Source: Lonicera japonica
Lineage: Eukaryota; Streptophyta; Magnoliopsida; Dipsacales; Caprifoliaceae
Direction of reading: 5' to 3'
Length of the DNA stretch: 64,000 nucleotides
NCBI GenBank assembly: GCA_021464415.1
Contig: JAKCWG010000447.1
Location: 36,001 to 100,000, forward strand
A program made the position numbers and the translations under genes. The notes beneath the pieces are model-generated. The model was not told the DNA's origin. It did not search any database and saw only the letters and a program-made list of their open reading frames with translations. Shown here piece by piece: positions 11,513-23,553 of this stretch. How positions within the stretch are numbered: position 1 is the stretch's first letter; every line of letters starts with the position of its first letter.

Positions 11513-13038
11513 TGTGAGAATTTGCAAATGCGACCCCCGGGTCTCGATCCCGTGTTATTGGGCGTCTGAAACATCGAAAAGGATTCTGTTGTTCCATTTG
11601 CTTCTGGGCATCGAGGTTTTTTATTATCTATCTAAATGCAAAGGGGTTCGTTTCAGAGTCGCCAGTACGTTTTACGAAAAAACGGACAAAAATGGTGTGT
11701 AAGAGGAAAGGCTACATATAAGCCTTTCTTTACACGTTTGTCTATGAAACCATGGTTCTATAAGGTTTGGGAGCTATGTTACGGTTTGGCAAGGTGTTAA
11801 GCACCCATTCCTCCCTTTCGGTCTCTAATGGCTTTATATGTTTATTCTATGTTGAAAAACTTGGATGCTTTTACTGATAGTCTATTACTTCCAGAAAATG
11901 ATTTATAAGAAACCTTAATTTTGGGGGAAAACATGGAAAGGGATGAAAAATCCTTATGTTCCATGATCTGATGTTTTATTTTTTTAAGTGGAACATAAAT
12001 GGCAAAGTTTTATGTTTTGAGTTTAAAAAGAGATACCCTGGTATTGTTTCCTTAGATAACAATGTCGGTTTACTCGTTTCGATTATTTTGGAAAAGAGTT
12101 CGAATCTTCATTGGAACTAATTCAATATGGAATTTGAACTCGTTGAGGGGAGTTTTATCGGATATATTGCAGTCTATAGGGAAGACGGGACATGATCGAC
12201 TTTAATTTTCTAAGTAAGTTTCATCTATCCGGGTTTTAAAAATATAGTTTTGTTTGGACGATAATGTTCTTACTTTTTTGGTTTTGCAAATGATTTTATT
12301 AAGGTTTTGTTTTGAAAACGGTAATTTATTTTGTAACTCGACAATAAGTTTATTCAAATAAAATGTGGACAGAATAACAAATACGTAATAAAACAAGTAC
12401 ACATGTATTTAATTTTTAAATACTAGAAGAGACTTTCTTTACCTTCCCGACGAGAAATATAATAATAAGAGAGAAAATATAATACGGCAGAGAAACCTTT
12501 TGCAATAATAAGCTTTTCTTTCTCAAATATTTTCGAGAATTCGGTTCCAGAAGAGAGACATGTCGATCGTCGATAATAGATTCGATAATTCTTTAGAGAT
12601 TAGACAATCATAGAATATTTTGATGAAAGTCCAAAAAATAAGATAGAACAATAGAACTTTTCGATCCCAATTGATGTGTCCCTGTAACCCTTGAGGGTGT
12701 TGGCCTATTTATAGTTCTGGGGGAGGATTGTTGTGCGACAATTCTTCAGAAAAGGCAAGTGTCACGTGACATTTGGGACAATGTCGCGCGACAAACGGCT
12801 GAAGTGACCCTTTTGACAAACTGATTTGTCAGAAAGTGGTTGGTCTTTATTCGAGAAACTTGTCGCGCGATATAAGAGAGATTGTTGCACGATAATACTC
12901 CTTAAAAATACGTTTGTTTTGGCCAACAAACCCCTTCGGGGCAGTTTCGAGTGCTTGGGTGGGCCTCTAACTCCAAGAACTGTGCTTTTTCGATAGTCAT
13001 TAGGGTTCTTGCGGGGGTCACGGATTGGGGTGTCTACA
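11513..13038 (-). mobile_element. Nested solo LTR, TGTAGACACCCC family (copy 1)
   Basis: On the minus strand it starts TGTAGACACCCCAATCC and ends ATTCTCACA (1526 bp). Flanks are GATTG and TATTG, a one-mismatch 5-bp duplication. It matches the element at 49601-51165, whose ends are fixed by a perfect duplication, and the copy ending at 61233. A conserved tract at 11760-11830 ('GGTGTTAAGCACCCATTCC') is found in all three. No coding capacity. It carries several CG-centred inverted motifs (12731-12870). Confidence 0.75.
12731..12870. repeat. CG-centred inverted motifs, TGTCGCGCGACA and relatives
   Basis: TGTCGCGCGACA at 12782-12793 is a perfect 12-bp palindrome and GTCACGTGAC at 12761-12770 is a perfect 10-bp one. 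Related motifs are TTGTGCGACAA near 12731 and TTGTCGCGCGA at 12860-12870. The homologous stretch of the copy at 49840-49905 carries TTGTGCGATATATGG...TTTGTCGCACAA in place of these. Confidence 0.75.
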
Positions 13039-13526
13039 TATTGCATTGCATTGTTTTCTAAACTTTTGTAATAAAGTAAAGTAATTATTTTCTATATAAA
13101 GATGCACATGCTTTTGTATGCAATTTGTATTTTCTATACAAAACCTATATAGTTCCCACTGAGCCCGGATTTGGCTCATTCCCCTCTTTTAACAGTTTTG
13201 CAGGATAGGCTTCGGGGATTAGAGCATGGTGTATCAATCCAGAAGGCCTCTAATGTCCGTTAGCTTGTGTAGTCCTTGAGCCAAGGACTAAGTTATATAT
13301 TATCTTTTGGTCTTTGAGAGTATATTGTATACAGACTTTGTGTAAAGTACTCGTTATTTGTTTTGATGTAAACTTGTATCAAATGGCTTTCAATATGTGG
13401 AGTGTTTTCAAATGTTGATTACTTGAGATGTTTCTTGTATGAAATGGATTTGTTTGGTACAGGTCGGTTTGTTACTTGAACAAACTCTACATGCCAAAAT
13501 CTCATAACGAGATTCAGGGCGTCACA

Positions 13527-13700
13527 GTGTGGCTATTTTAAATTAGTTCTATTTTAGTTTGATGGTGTTTTGCTTTAGTTATAACCGTAAATATGCATTT
13601 TATGTGTTGCTGACAATAGGTAGATATAACCATTTAACATTGCTTTGAAAGTTTAGGAGATGAGAGATTGGGAATAGAAAAAAAATAGAAAATGATTATC
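13527..13700 (+). pseudogene. Displaced 3' end of the unknown coiled-coil gene
   Basis: After the target-site duplication the sequence resumes the exon cut at 8205: the frame reads VWLF followed by TAA at 13539-13541. The following 160 bp (presumed 3' UTR, including CATTTAACATTGCTTTGAAA) match 63362-63530 closely, which confirms that 8205 and 13527 were once contiguous. Confidence 0.7.
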
Positions 13701-13764
13701 TTTTACAATTTATAGGAGAAACCTAATTTGTTATAATTTGCAAATCCAAAACTTTATTCTTTTT

Positions 13765-13890
13765 TTGAGATACACATGCGGTTTAAGATTTTGAGGAATG
13801 TGATGGCAGTGGGGGATTGAACCGTTGGCCTCGCAACACAACAGGTGGAAGTAGTACAATTTGAGTTACGTTGCATTGATGGTCTGTGAT
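13765..13890 (-). mobile_element. Degenerate SINE-like element
   Basis: On the minus strand a tRNA-type A box (TAACTCAAATTGT, 13855-13867) is followed about 40 bp later by a good B box (CGGTTCAATCCCC, 13812-13824). This is the layout of the RNA polymerase III promoter in plant tRNA-derived SINEs. No clear poly-A tail or target duplication is visible, so it is old or partial. Confidence 0.4.
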
Positions 13891-14114
13891 TCTATTAGTT
13901 ACATTTCCCTTGCAAAAACCTTTTTAATTGATTTGTGTTACATAATGTGCACAAAACGTTTGCATGCATATGATGTGTCAAATATGTAATTGAACAAGTG
14001 CATTGGTAGAACTTGCCACATTTTATATAGACGTGTCCTAAAATCATTCATGTAGATGACACATCATTTTTGTGTACATTTCATATCTTTGAATCATTCT
14101 TTTCTTATATATAT

Positions 14115-14245
14115 ATATATATATATTAAATTGAAGCGATGATGTGTTGGTCCCTTTAAAAGAAAAAAAGGGAGAGAAAGGGGTTTTAAATCTTGGTGGA
14201 TCCTGTGATTAACCGCACTCTCAACCACTGAACCAAACTTAGATC
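14115..14245 (-). mobile_element. Degenerate SINE-like fragment
   Basis: On the minus strand TTGGTTCAGTGGTTGAGAGT reads like a tRNA-derived A-box region and is followed by GCGGTTAATCACAGGATCC, a weak B-box region. It abuts an AT microsatellite (14107-14127). Boundaries are uncertain. Confidence 0.3.
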
Positions 14246-15343
14246 TCTTGTATCATTCATTTATAATAATACTAGAGTATTATAGGAGTGAACTTAATTA
14301 TACTATTTTAAAGTAATAGTTGAATATGGGTGTCGAGGGGAGTTGGAAAAGTTAGAGCATCACGAAATTATTTGTTAATTGTAATTAAGATTAGTGACCT
14401 TTCTCATGTGGAAGTTAACGTAGCCTTTGAGATCATACACAATAGTTAAAGTAAATAGAATAAAATTACTCTATACGGAAGGAAGAGTAACAAGTTAAGA
14501 TGAAAATAATAATTATAAATTTCACATACTTGGTTCAATATAAATTCCTCAACACACAAATTCACGTAAAAGGGAGATTTTGATACCTGATGGAGGTGGT
14601 ATATTTTGTGGGTGATGATGTCGATGTAAAGTATGAAAGAAAGTGTGTAATCAATGTTACAGTTCAATATTATGCTTACATTTATAATTTTAAAAAAGCG
14701 AAGTGAGAAAACAGACAAACTTCAAGAGTGTATGTAAAAGATCAATTACCCATACAAATGGTCCATATGTTGTTGGCAGTTATTGAACCTCTTTGATGGT
14801 GATCCTTCCACACCATTTATACATTAGAATAAAAAAAATACCAAATAATTCTTTTCATTTTTTAAGGTTTAATGAATATTAGTTGATTAAGTTTTGAATT
14901 ACTTTTCGACTTTATCATCATGCTTCAAAAATGACCATAATAATATCTAGAATTCTAAATCATCCTAAATATTGTTGAAATGCCCTCTTCGTCTAGCATT
15001 AGGAGTTAAAACTTTTTAAGGATACATTAGATTTAATGAAATTAATGGTTGAATAAAATAATTAATTATTATTAGATTTTGTACATTGATTTTGTCTTGA
15101 AATATATATATATATATATATATATAATCCTTTAATATAAATTTCGAAAAGAAAGTGGAGGGAGAGTTGTTCATCGATCAATTGATATGTGAGGGGAAAA
15201 AGTGTTAGAGACAAGGAAATTTTAGAGAGAAAAATGCTAAAAACACCAAGGAAATAAGTTCAAAGAAAATAAACTAATTACTCTAACATATCTTAAACTA
15301 ATTGAAGATTTCAGTTTGCACCTTAAACAATTTTTTTAGACAA
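14246..15343. other. AT-rich intergenic sequence, no gene seen
   Basis: No recognised coding sequence. A (TA)n microsatellite lies at about 15104-15126. Confidence 0.5.
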
Positions 15344-15677
15344 TTTGCACCCTATACATTTAATTTGCTGGAATCAACTCTAATAGGTAATTTTCTACAA
15401 AATTTCTGACTAGCTACCACCACGAGCATTTGATATATGTCTTTTTAAGGCTAATTTCAGCATAATACAAACCAAAATGTATGACAAACAAACACCACCC
15501 TCATTTAATACTACAAAATTTTCATTTACGCTTAACTTTTAAAAAACCAATCTTCTATTTCAGTACGAGTTATCCCAAAATTATGCTAAAAAAAACAAAT
15601 GTAAGATGCTTGTGGTTGATGCCATTTAGAAATTTTGCTGGAGTTGGTTATAAAAAATTGAATGTATAGGGTGCAAA
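15344..15677. mobile_element. MITE-like element with TTTGCACCCTATACATT inverted repeats
   Basis: The left end TTTGCACCCTATACATTTAA is matched in inverse by AATGTATAGGGTGCAAA at 15661-15677. Further weak inverse similarity outside (TTTGCACC and poly-T at 15314-15337; AAAAAATTGTAATTT at 15688-15703) suggests the repeat may extend to about 15305-15705. Non-coding. No clear target duplication, so the superfamily is unknown. Confidence 0.5.
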
Positions 15678-15777
15678 AGTTCCCAAAAAATTGTAATTTC
15701 ACATATAAAGCTTAAATTTCGTTGACCTATGATTCAACTTCTTGACATGAATTATAAAAAAGTTCTAGTGTGAATTT

Positions 15778-15957
15778 ACTAATCGAGGACCCTTTATATA
15801 GGGTTGAGTAAGGATACAAAAAAGGAAATATAAAAAATCCTAAATCACTCTACAATAATCAAGGGATTTGGGAGGAGTTAATTATGGACAAATCTCCCAA
15901 AGATCAATTATACAATATTATGAGAATATTCTGACAATATTCTAACAATATTTTAAC
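15778..15957 (-). mobile_element. Truncated copia LTR
   Basis: On the minus strand the LTR starts TGTTAAAATATTGTTAGAAT next to a polypurine tract (AATTTGTCGGGGGA, 15958-15971). It runs to CTATATAAAGGGTCCTCG, a TATA-box region, and stops there, so R and U5 are missing. The solo LTR at 62665-62877 has the same TATA region followed by a complete 3' end. The sequence beyond 15778 continues a repeat also seen at 30115-30185. Confidence 0.6.
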
Positions 15958-15971
15958 ATCCCCCGACAAAT

Positions 15972-16350
15972 TCAAGTTGGAAAATGAGAAACCGGCTTGA
16001 GTTTGAAAAGTAAATCCTTAAAGCGGCTTGGCAAATGAGCTTTAGTGAAGATGTTAGCTAGTTGATCCATTGAGGAAATGTTGACGAGGCGAATAGAATT
16101 GCCAGAGACATGTTGACGAAAAATTAAAGTCAGACAATTTCGATATGCTTTGTTCATTCACGGAAAACATTGTTGTGAGCAATTTGAATAGTACTCTTAT
16201 TATCGCAACCAATAATGGTCGAAAGATATTGAGGGACTCCCATGTCTGAAAAAAGCCAGCGTAGTCAAATGAGTTCCTTGGGGGTGTCGGGAAGAGTATG
16301 GTATTCTACTTCGATACATGAGCGAGAAACAAGCGATTGTTTCTTGCTAC
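15972..16350 (-). pseudogene. Copia RNase H C-terminal remnant
   Basis: Minus-strand translation over several frames gives ARKQSLVSRSCIEVEYHTL, a relative of the conserved SRSSAEAEYRAL block, then CDNKSTIQIAHNNVFRE, TKHIEI and, in one open stretch, FRQHVSGNSIRLVNISSMDQ followed by LANIFTKAHLPSRF. This is the last quarter of a Ty1/copia polyprotein (RNase H and tail). Upstream parts are deleted and frame breaks and stops are present, so it is dead. It lies in the correct orientation next to its truncated LTR at 15778-15957. Confidence 0.75.
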
Positions 16351-16618
16351 GCCAAAATATAAGTGAATCTCCTAGGAAATATAGCAACATGTAGTAGATT
16401 GTCTATTAGTTGGATCTCCCACCTAGTCGAAATTAGAGTAGGCCTGGAGCTCAAGGGAAGATGCGGATGGAAAGTGGAGAAAATAAAAACCTCCCATCCA
16501 AACCAACAACCACCCACAACTACCAACACCACTGCCAATATTCTAGCAAACCACCACACTTCCGCCGCTAATTTTGGCTCTCAATCAAACCCATAGTCTA
16601 GTATTCTCTCTCTGGAAT
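16351..16618. other. Unassigned sequence between copia remnant and LTR copy b
   Basis: The ORFs in both strands here overlap each other and have no family resemblance. It is probably a residue of the decayed copia element or its flank. Confidence 0.3.
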
Positions 16619-17626
16619 TGTGACGCCCCGAATCTCATTATGAAATTTCGATCCCCGAGACCCGGTTAATCACAGATGTCGTCGCTCACAACGGCGGGTG
16701 TGGTGTAAAATTTATAATTTAAGAAAAACATTTGCAGGTATTACTCATTTTTAAAGTGCTATGAGTAAAAAATGATATAAAAAAAAGAATGTGTATCTTA
16801 GATTTTTACAAAAAATCGGCATGGTCTCCTCTGTTTTATGAATAACCAAAACTTGTTTAAACAATAATCATCAGATCATTTCTCAAACACACACAATCAT
16901 TGAATAAAAGTCCATCCGTAGTCCAACTATGTTTTAATAAAGTAGTCAATTAATTTGTATAACTTATTTAAAACTCCGAATACAACTTGATTATAAAATT
17001 CAAAGTAAATTCTTTAACTTGATGCAATACAACTCAAATTAAATCTATAAGACAAATTACTAAGTCCAAGCAAACTAAGTTGTTAAACCGTGGACAACTA
17101 TTAAGTATTTGGGTCATCAGAGGCAACTAGATATAATAAACGCACCATCCCATGAATGCACCTGCAAAACTGGTTTGGAAAATGTGAGTAAGTCAAACAC
17201 GGGCTCAGTGGGAACTATAGGGGCCGGTTTTATATATGAAAGTATACATAGTTATACACATGTAACGTTCCATATCAAAATAATAAAGAAGCCATATGTA
17301 TACCATATACATATAAGTAGTACTCATCTCAAATGCCATGAAAATATAGTAAGTGCAATGTACGCCAAGTGCTATCCCAACCCAGTGTATAAAATGAATT
17401 CGTATAACCAAAAAATAGTACCAAAGGAAATACCACTAAAATATATTCATATAAAATGTAGTCACTAGTTATATACCATCGTATCATACTTGTTGCTTTA
17501 TCCATCCACATGACATGTGTAACTGGTAGCTCGAATCTATCCCAGTTACGTTCCGTCCACGCGAACAATAATATAACTGGTAGTTCGAACTTGTCCTAGT
17601 TACGTTCTTTCCACAAGAACAATAGT

Positions 17627-20600
17627 TGTAACACCCTGTTCCTAAATCTCAAGCTTATCGCGTTCAAAAATTACGAGTAAGGCGATTTCGAGCTTTGAAT
17701 AGTGAAATACTATTCTAAAAGGAGCGACAGGGTTCGGAGACTTCTGATAAGTCATATTAGTGTATTTAAGCTTGCTAGAATATCCGTAAGTAATTTTGGG
17801 TGATTCGAGTTGAAATCGGGATGTAAATTTCAAGTTTTCAATTTACCCGACTTCATGATTTTTGGTTAACTTGGAGGAAGCGGAACTCCTTCGTTCCTCA
17901 TAAGATTAAGTTTCTGTTCGCATTATATCCTAGATTTTTAGATAATCTACAACTTTCATGTTTCGGCCAAAGGCAAATTCAGACTTCTACTAGGTCGAAA
18001 CTGAGCGCGAAAAAGGTCAATCGCTATCAGTTGTTCTTTCGGTAACACTAACGTGCTAACTTCGTCGAATTTATGGAAATTATCTGTCTAGAATTTTGGG
18101 ACACTTTCTTCTAGGAAGTTGTAGAGCTTTGAATAAGCTTTCTGTGGACATAAAGATCACCTCAATCGGACTTCCGAGCGAGAAGTTATGGCCGTCCAAA
18201 GTTCAGTGCTGCAAACCCCCCCCCCCCACGCGTGAACAGTACCCGCGGGAATAGAACAACAGTTTATATACACACATTCGGCTCCTTTCTTCCTCATTTC
18301 TCATCACACCATTGGAGAGCTTCTAGAGAGAGACAGAGAAGATATTCTTGAGTTCTCTTGTGGATTTCTCATCGCCCATCCAAAGATTAAGCTCAAAAGG
18401 CATCCAAACCATCTTTAAACAACTATTCATCATCTTCTCCACCTACACACCTCCATGGCTGCGTAAGCTCGAGCTAGGGCTTTTCGATTCGGAGTCTACA
18501 CATCTTCAACTTCGAATTATGGCTTCTCTAAGGTGGGAACCTACTCCTAAAACTCTTATTCTAACTTATTATTGTTCGATTTCAATTGCATATCAAGTTC
18601 TACAAAAACCTAGGTTGTGTATATATCTATATATATGGGTTTTGGGATTTATGATGAGATGGGGCTTTATTGTTGAAATTAGTGATGCATATGGGTATAT
18701 TATCGCTTATAAATCATGTATTATCAATTGTTATCATGCTAAGAGCTTATTACTTGCAATTAAACACCATACCCACTTTGTAGTCAAAGGTGTGAACTAG
18801 GCTTGTGGGGGATTTCGGGATTTACACTTGTATTATAGTTGGTTATGGGTTACAAGAGCTAGATAGACATAAATACGCCCTTAGTTGCATACGTAGAGCA
18901 TTCTTCTCGTAAATGCACCAAAAACCCCCTTGAGCGAAGTGGTGCGTAATAACCGTTGGGCCTATTGTCTTAAATAGACTATGGTTTCGTATTAATGATG
19001 TATAATGAGAAATTATTACCCCAATAACATTGTTTATCAATGATTTACATGATTGACATGTATATGTTTAGTTTTCTAACGAACCCACTTGGAGGCGAAG
19101 CGCGTAAATTAGGGAATTTAGGAAATTGGAGGTTTTGAAGGTTTCCGCTATAATAAATGGTGGATTATAGTTTATACAACCTCGATATACACATGTATAC
19201 CATGAAATACTTGGATAGAACATTATCTTTGAGTATTACATTAAATCCCATCAAAATGTGCATAAATGCAATAACATTAGAATTAGTAACCTATGTGACC
19301 ACATCTTGAGTTAAGCGATGAAGATTATTAACTAAATACACGTAGGGATATTATAAATGCTCGTTGGTGACGCCTAGGATTCCATGGGAATGGTTATACA
19401 AGATTATCGCACCGCCACTATGTTTATTAGAGGAGACTTAAATTAGTAAACATGGCTGGAGTATTCGAGTAAAGTGTACATGGTACTAGTCCCACAGATT
19501 AGAAATGGTAAGACAAGAAATTGATAATACTATGAATGGCCATAATTCATATATGATGATAGTTTGAGTTATAATATATCATAACGATGGCCGCGTACTA
19601 ATCTTCTACATATCTATATATGTAATGATGTGTCGTGGTGATATATATATATATATATATTTGTGTGGGATTCTGTATATCGTACCAACGCATGATACCA
19701 CATGTGTGATGATATGAGATTGATATATATATATATATACATATACATTCATTATGAAAGATGAATGACTGTGATGATTGTGAATTGATCTGCTATATAT
19801 ATTGTTGTGTTGTATTTTATATTGTTATATATATATTGTCTCTGGTATATTATGGATTATATATATATCCGTTTGGATCATTGTATACTTTGAGAACCAT
19901 TTGACCATCCATAACAAATAAATATCTAATGTGAAAAGTTCTAATAATCATCAGTTTATAAGCATAGTATACGAATGGCTAGACGGGAGGAATATCTTAA
20001 TGTAGCGCTTAAGCTAGACGGCCTGGTAGTAATGCTTAGTAGACGGCCAAGTATATGACTCATAATGTACTGTTAACAAGCGATAACTATGAATACTTGG
20101 CATAAGAGGTGTATACCCCTCACACGTAGTTGAGTAACAGAGAACATAGTGATTCTTATAGCGTGTGAACCCTAGGAAGCTAGAAGAGTATAATGCTATA
20201 TGATGAGAGTTAGGGAACAGTTCTGATACCTGAGATAGAACAATTAGTGGGTTTTGGCACGCACGTACATGGTGAATTACATAGTAAGGTTTTCATAAAG
20301 ATTGTATTGTTGAAGAAACATATATATGATACATATGTTTTCAAATGAAAACCTTGTTTTCATTATAAACCCTCATAGTTCCCACTGAGCCCGTATCTGG
20401 CTCATTCCTTCCTTTTCAACAGTTTTGCAAGTCCATACTCGAGGGTGGCACGTGTTGTACGTATGTAGAAGCTCTGATGACCTTTAACAACTGTGTAGTC
20501 CTTAATTTAAGGACAATGCCATTGAGGCCTTTATATTACATTTTAAGACACATGTATTTATTTAAAATGATTTGGGAACTGTTGTATAATCTTATACTTA

Positions 20601-20856
20601 AATGGACTTTGATAAAGTGTATTAGATGAGGAGTATTTTATTAAATGGTTGATTGTGAAATGATTGAACAAAGGTTGTTCTTTTTATTTTTATTTACAGG
20701 GCGGATATCGTATTTTACAAACTCTTCATGCCAAAAAATTTTCTAAATAGATTTTACTTAATTTTCTTTTATAACTCACACCCGTCGTCACGTACGACAC
20801 CGTGATTAACCGGGTCCCGGAGCTGAAAATCTCATAACGGGATTCGGGGCTTCACA
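17627..20856 (+). mobile_element. Solo LTR, TSD ATAGT (copy c)
   Basis: It starts TGTAACACCCTG and ends GGGGCTTCACA. ATAGT is present on both sides (17622-17626 and 20857-20861), a perfect 5-bp duplication. 3230 bp, no internal coding region. A 150-codon ORF at 18348 is chance. It contains CACGCGTG (18227-18234) and CCCGCGGG (18242-18249) just before a TATA-like TTTATATACA, in the place where copies a and d have their long palindromes. Several (TA)n tracts occur at 19640-19870. Confidence 0.85.
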
Positions 20857-21473
20857 ATAGTAATATGGCTACCATAGCCAAGTCATTCCATAGGGCGTAA
20901 TAGGTTAACTAGGTTAATTGTTTACTATGCATAGTCTGGCTACCATAGCCAAGTCCTCCCATAGGACACTTAGTGACAAGCCTGCCATATGCTAATGTAT
21001 AATGATAGTCATATCTAATCAACTAAAGTATCATATCCAACAGGTATAATGATAGTGCCTGATAAAGATAAAGCTATGAATAAATCTCAAAACCATAATG
21101 AGATAAAAAATAGTAATAATCTCATCCACAGGGAAAAATATAACAACATTCCATAAGTTTAGAAATCCCATCGAATAGCGAAATAGTAGTAAAGTTCCAT
21201 ACTTCACAAAAAAGTAGTAAGCTAACCATTAGCGTCGTAACATCATTAATATCGTTAGTTTGGGATATTTAATACAAATCTCAACAAATATCATTTTATA
21301 AGTTATAATACCAAAGTACAAGTTAAATTCACAAATTTCACTATTTATAAGTTCATACGTACACATATATCCGAAACTTACGAAAGTGTGGGTTTAAATA
21401 ATTCTTACACAAATCATATGTGGCCCATACATTATAGAAATCGAATTTAGTATAAATTTAACCGACTAGTTGT

Positions 21474-23553
21474 TGTAACACCCCTAGTTTGATTATCCAT
21501 GTCATTTTCATTTCATTTTCAATTAGTTGCTAAATGCCATTTTGGACAAGTCATATTGAGATTGAGGGTTTTTTTGTGTGGTTCAACTCATTGATTATGC
21601 CATAATAGCGTAACTTAGTTTGTGGGATCAATCGTTCCATGGTTCGGGTGGTCCGAATTGAGATTGAGGCATTAATTGCATGTTTTGACCTTACGCGATT
21701 TTTAAAATTTCTGCCATTTTTAAGAGACAATAACTTCTTCATTTGATATCTAAATGAGTCCCCATCAGTGCCAAAAGTTCCGTATCGTTCCCCTCTACAA
21801 GTTTCGTGTTTGGATCGAGACGAGATTCCAGCATCTCGAGGACCTTTAGGTCAATGCAACAGGTGAACTCATTGTTGAGCCGAGTAAGATCGATCTTACT
21901 AGGGTCAATTTTGAGCATATGCAAGGCAGAACACTTTTCGCCCTGAGTAAGATCGATCTTACTACTAAGATCGATCTTACTCATCAGAAATTGTTGACAA
22001 ACCAAACCAGTGCACTTTTTACCCTGACTAAGATCGACCTTACTCATCAGAATAGACCTATTTTGACCAACTTTGACCCGATTTTTAACCCCAAAACACC
22101 CAAATCAAGACCCATTCATCCCATTCTTCACACCTTGATGCTCCAAGTTTATAAAGAGAGAGAGAGATATGGACGAAATTATGGGTTTCTTGAGAGATCT
22201 CATCTCCAATCCAAGATTTAGCTAAAAATCATCATCATCATTACTTGCATCTTCATCTTCATCATTCTTTCCACCATTAAAGCTTTAAGAGGACCTAGGG
22301 CTTGTCCTATTTCGGGATTTGGCAACCATTCTTTAATCCAATCCTCCAAACTCGTTGTAAAGCTTCAATTGAGGTGGGAATCTAGTATTAAACCTACTTT
22401 TAAGCTTTTTATTAACACACCATGATTTCATCTCTTGTTCTTAACAAAACCCAAACTATTCTAAATGGATATATGTGTAAATAATGGGGTTTTGTTAGTT
22501 TTGTCAAATTGATGGTTCAAATGACCGTTATGTGTTATAAATAGCTTATTTATAATTATAATTTGGAGTTATATGCTTCGTCTACACAAAAACCCACTTG
22601 GACTACATGTTTTGCTTAGTAACCCTTAACACATGAATTAAAATATATCTTTATTGGTCCAAGTGGTGGGATTCCATCTTGATATATGTGATGTTGGTTA
22701 GTTATACTTATTATAAATGTTTTTACCAGAAATCTCCATATTGGCCAAGTTATGAAAAAGGGAGAATGTGATTGTTTAACTGCGATATCCATAGATTGGT
22801 CACAGGTTGGTCCCTAAAGACTGGGACTATAAGATGGGACACAGTGCCCCTAGGTGAAAGACCCGAAACCGTGCACAGAAAAATATCGTGTAGGCCCTGC
22901 TGCCATATGGTTGAAAGGCCACAAAATGTAAACCTGTTAGACGTCTGGATAGTCGCGTGATTGACGAGGTACCAGCTCAGGTTATGTGTTACGAGTGGTT
23001 GTGAATTAGAGTGGGATTTTATCACATTAAGATAACTATTAATGTTTCTTCTTAAATTTATTATATTGTTCCCACCGAGTCCATTTGACTCACCCCATTA
23101 CTTTCTATACAAGTGCTTCAGCGGGACCTTCTGGGAAAGGGAAAGGAAAGGACACATCTTCCTAGATCGCCTCTGTGCCCTTAAGTAGACGAGGTTCCTT
23201 CACGACTGAAGGAACAATACTCCTCAACTTTTACTTATGTTATATATATATATATATATCTATGTGTGCATACACTTTCCCAAAATTATAACTTGTGTGT
23301 TATTCCGTGATTATTAACTTATGTTGGGACCTCGTTGGAGGGTTATTTGTATATTGTTTTGTCTTTCCTTGTCAGGTATGACTTACGTTAGTGGATGTAC
23401 TCTGAATTTTAATCTTACCATCTAGACTTTGCATGTTATGTCATCTTGTACATGTCCTTGAATTGTCATTTTAATTCCGCCGTCGTCGTACGGCACCCGT
23501 GATTAACTGAGTCCCGGAGGTTTAACCCTCATAACGGGATTTGGGGCGTCACA
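21474..23553 (+). mobile_element. Solo LTR (copy d)
   Basis: It starts TGTAACACCCC and ends TTGGGGCGTCACA; 2080 bp. The flanks AGTTG(T) and AGTTA give only an imperfect 4-of-5 duplication, so one edge has changed by a base. It shares 3' sequence with copies a-c (ATAACGGGATTTGGGGCGTC) and is inserted in copy b. No coding capacity. Confidence 0.75.
21883..22045. repeat. AGTAAGATCGATCTTACT palindrome cluster in LTR copy d
   Basis: Perfect 18-bp palindromes lie at 21883-21900 and 21946-21963. A 14-bp one (TAAGATCGATCTTA) sits at 21966-21979 and a decayed fourth is near 22028-22042 (TAAGATCGACCTTA). They lie about 410-570 bp into the LTR, upstream of a sequence that resembles a 5' leader. Confidence 0.85.

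Larger units (their letters stand above)
8206..13526 (+). mobile_element. Solo-type LTR of a gypsy-like family, TSD GTGTG (copy a)
   Basis: It starts TGTAATACCCC and ends GGGCGTCACA, with near-complementary ends. Both sides carry GTGTG (8201-8205 and 13527-13531), a perfect 5-bp target-site duplication. The uninterrupted site survives in the second copy of the gene at 63351. Without the nested LTR at 11513-13038 it is about 3.8 kb. It has no pol domain. Relatives in this window are at 16619-25131, 17627-20856 and 21474-23553; all share a 3' block with 'CACTGAGCCCG' followed by a GGCTCATTCC-type stretch. The size and the TGTAACACCC...GGCGTCACA ends resemble Tekay/Del chromovirus LTRs, but that lineage call is an inference. 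ORFs inside it are chance. Confidence 0.85.

Noticed and set aside
13787..13890. Functional tRNA gene
   Set aside because: A and B boxes are visible, but the sequence does not fold into a clover-leaf with matching acceptor arms; a SINE relic is more likely.
17109..17468. 119-codon ORF as a gene
   Set aside because: It is in LTR copy b in reverse orientation and lacks any family resemblance.
18348..18800. 150-codon ORF as a gene
   Set aside because: It lies inside solo LTR copy c, has no domain and is not open in relatives a, b or d.
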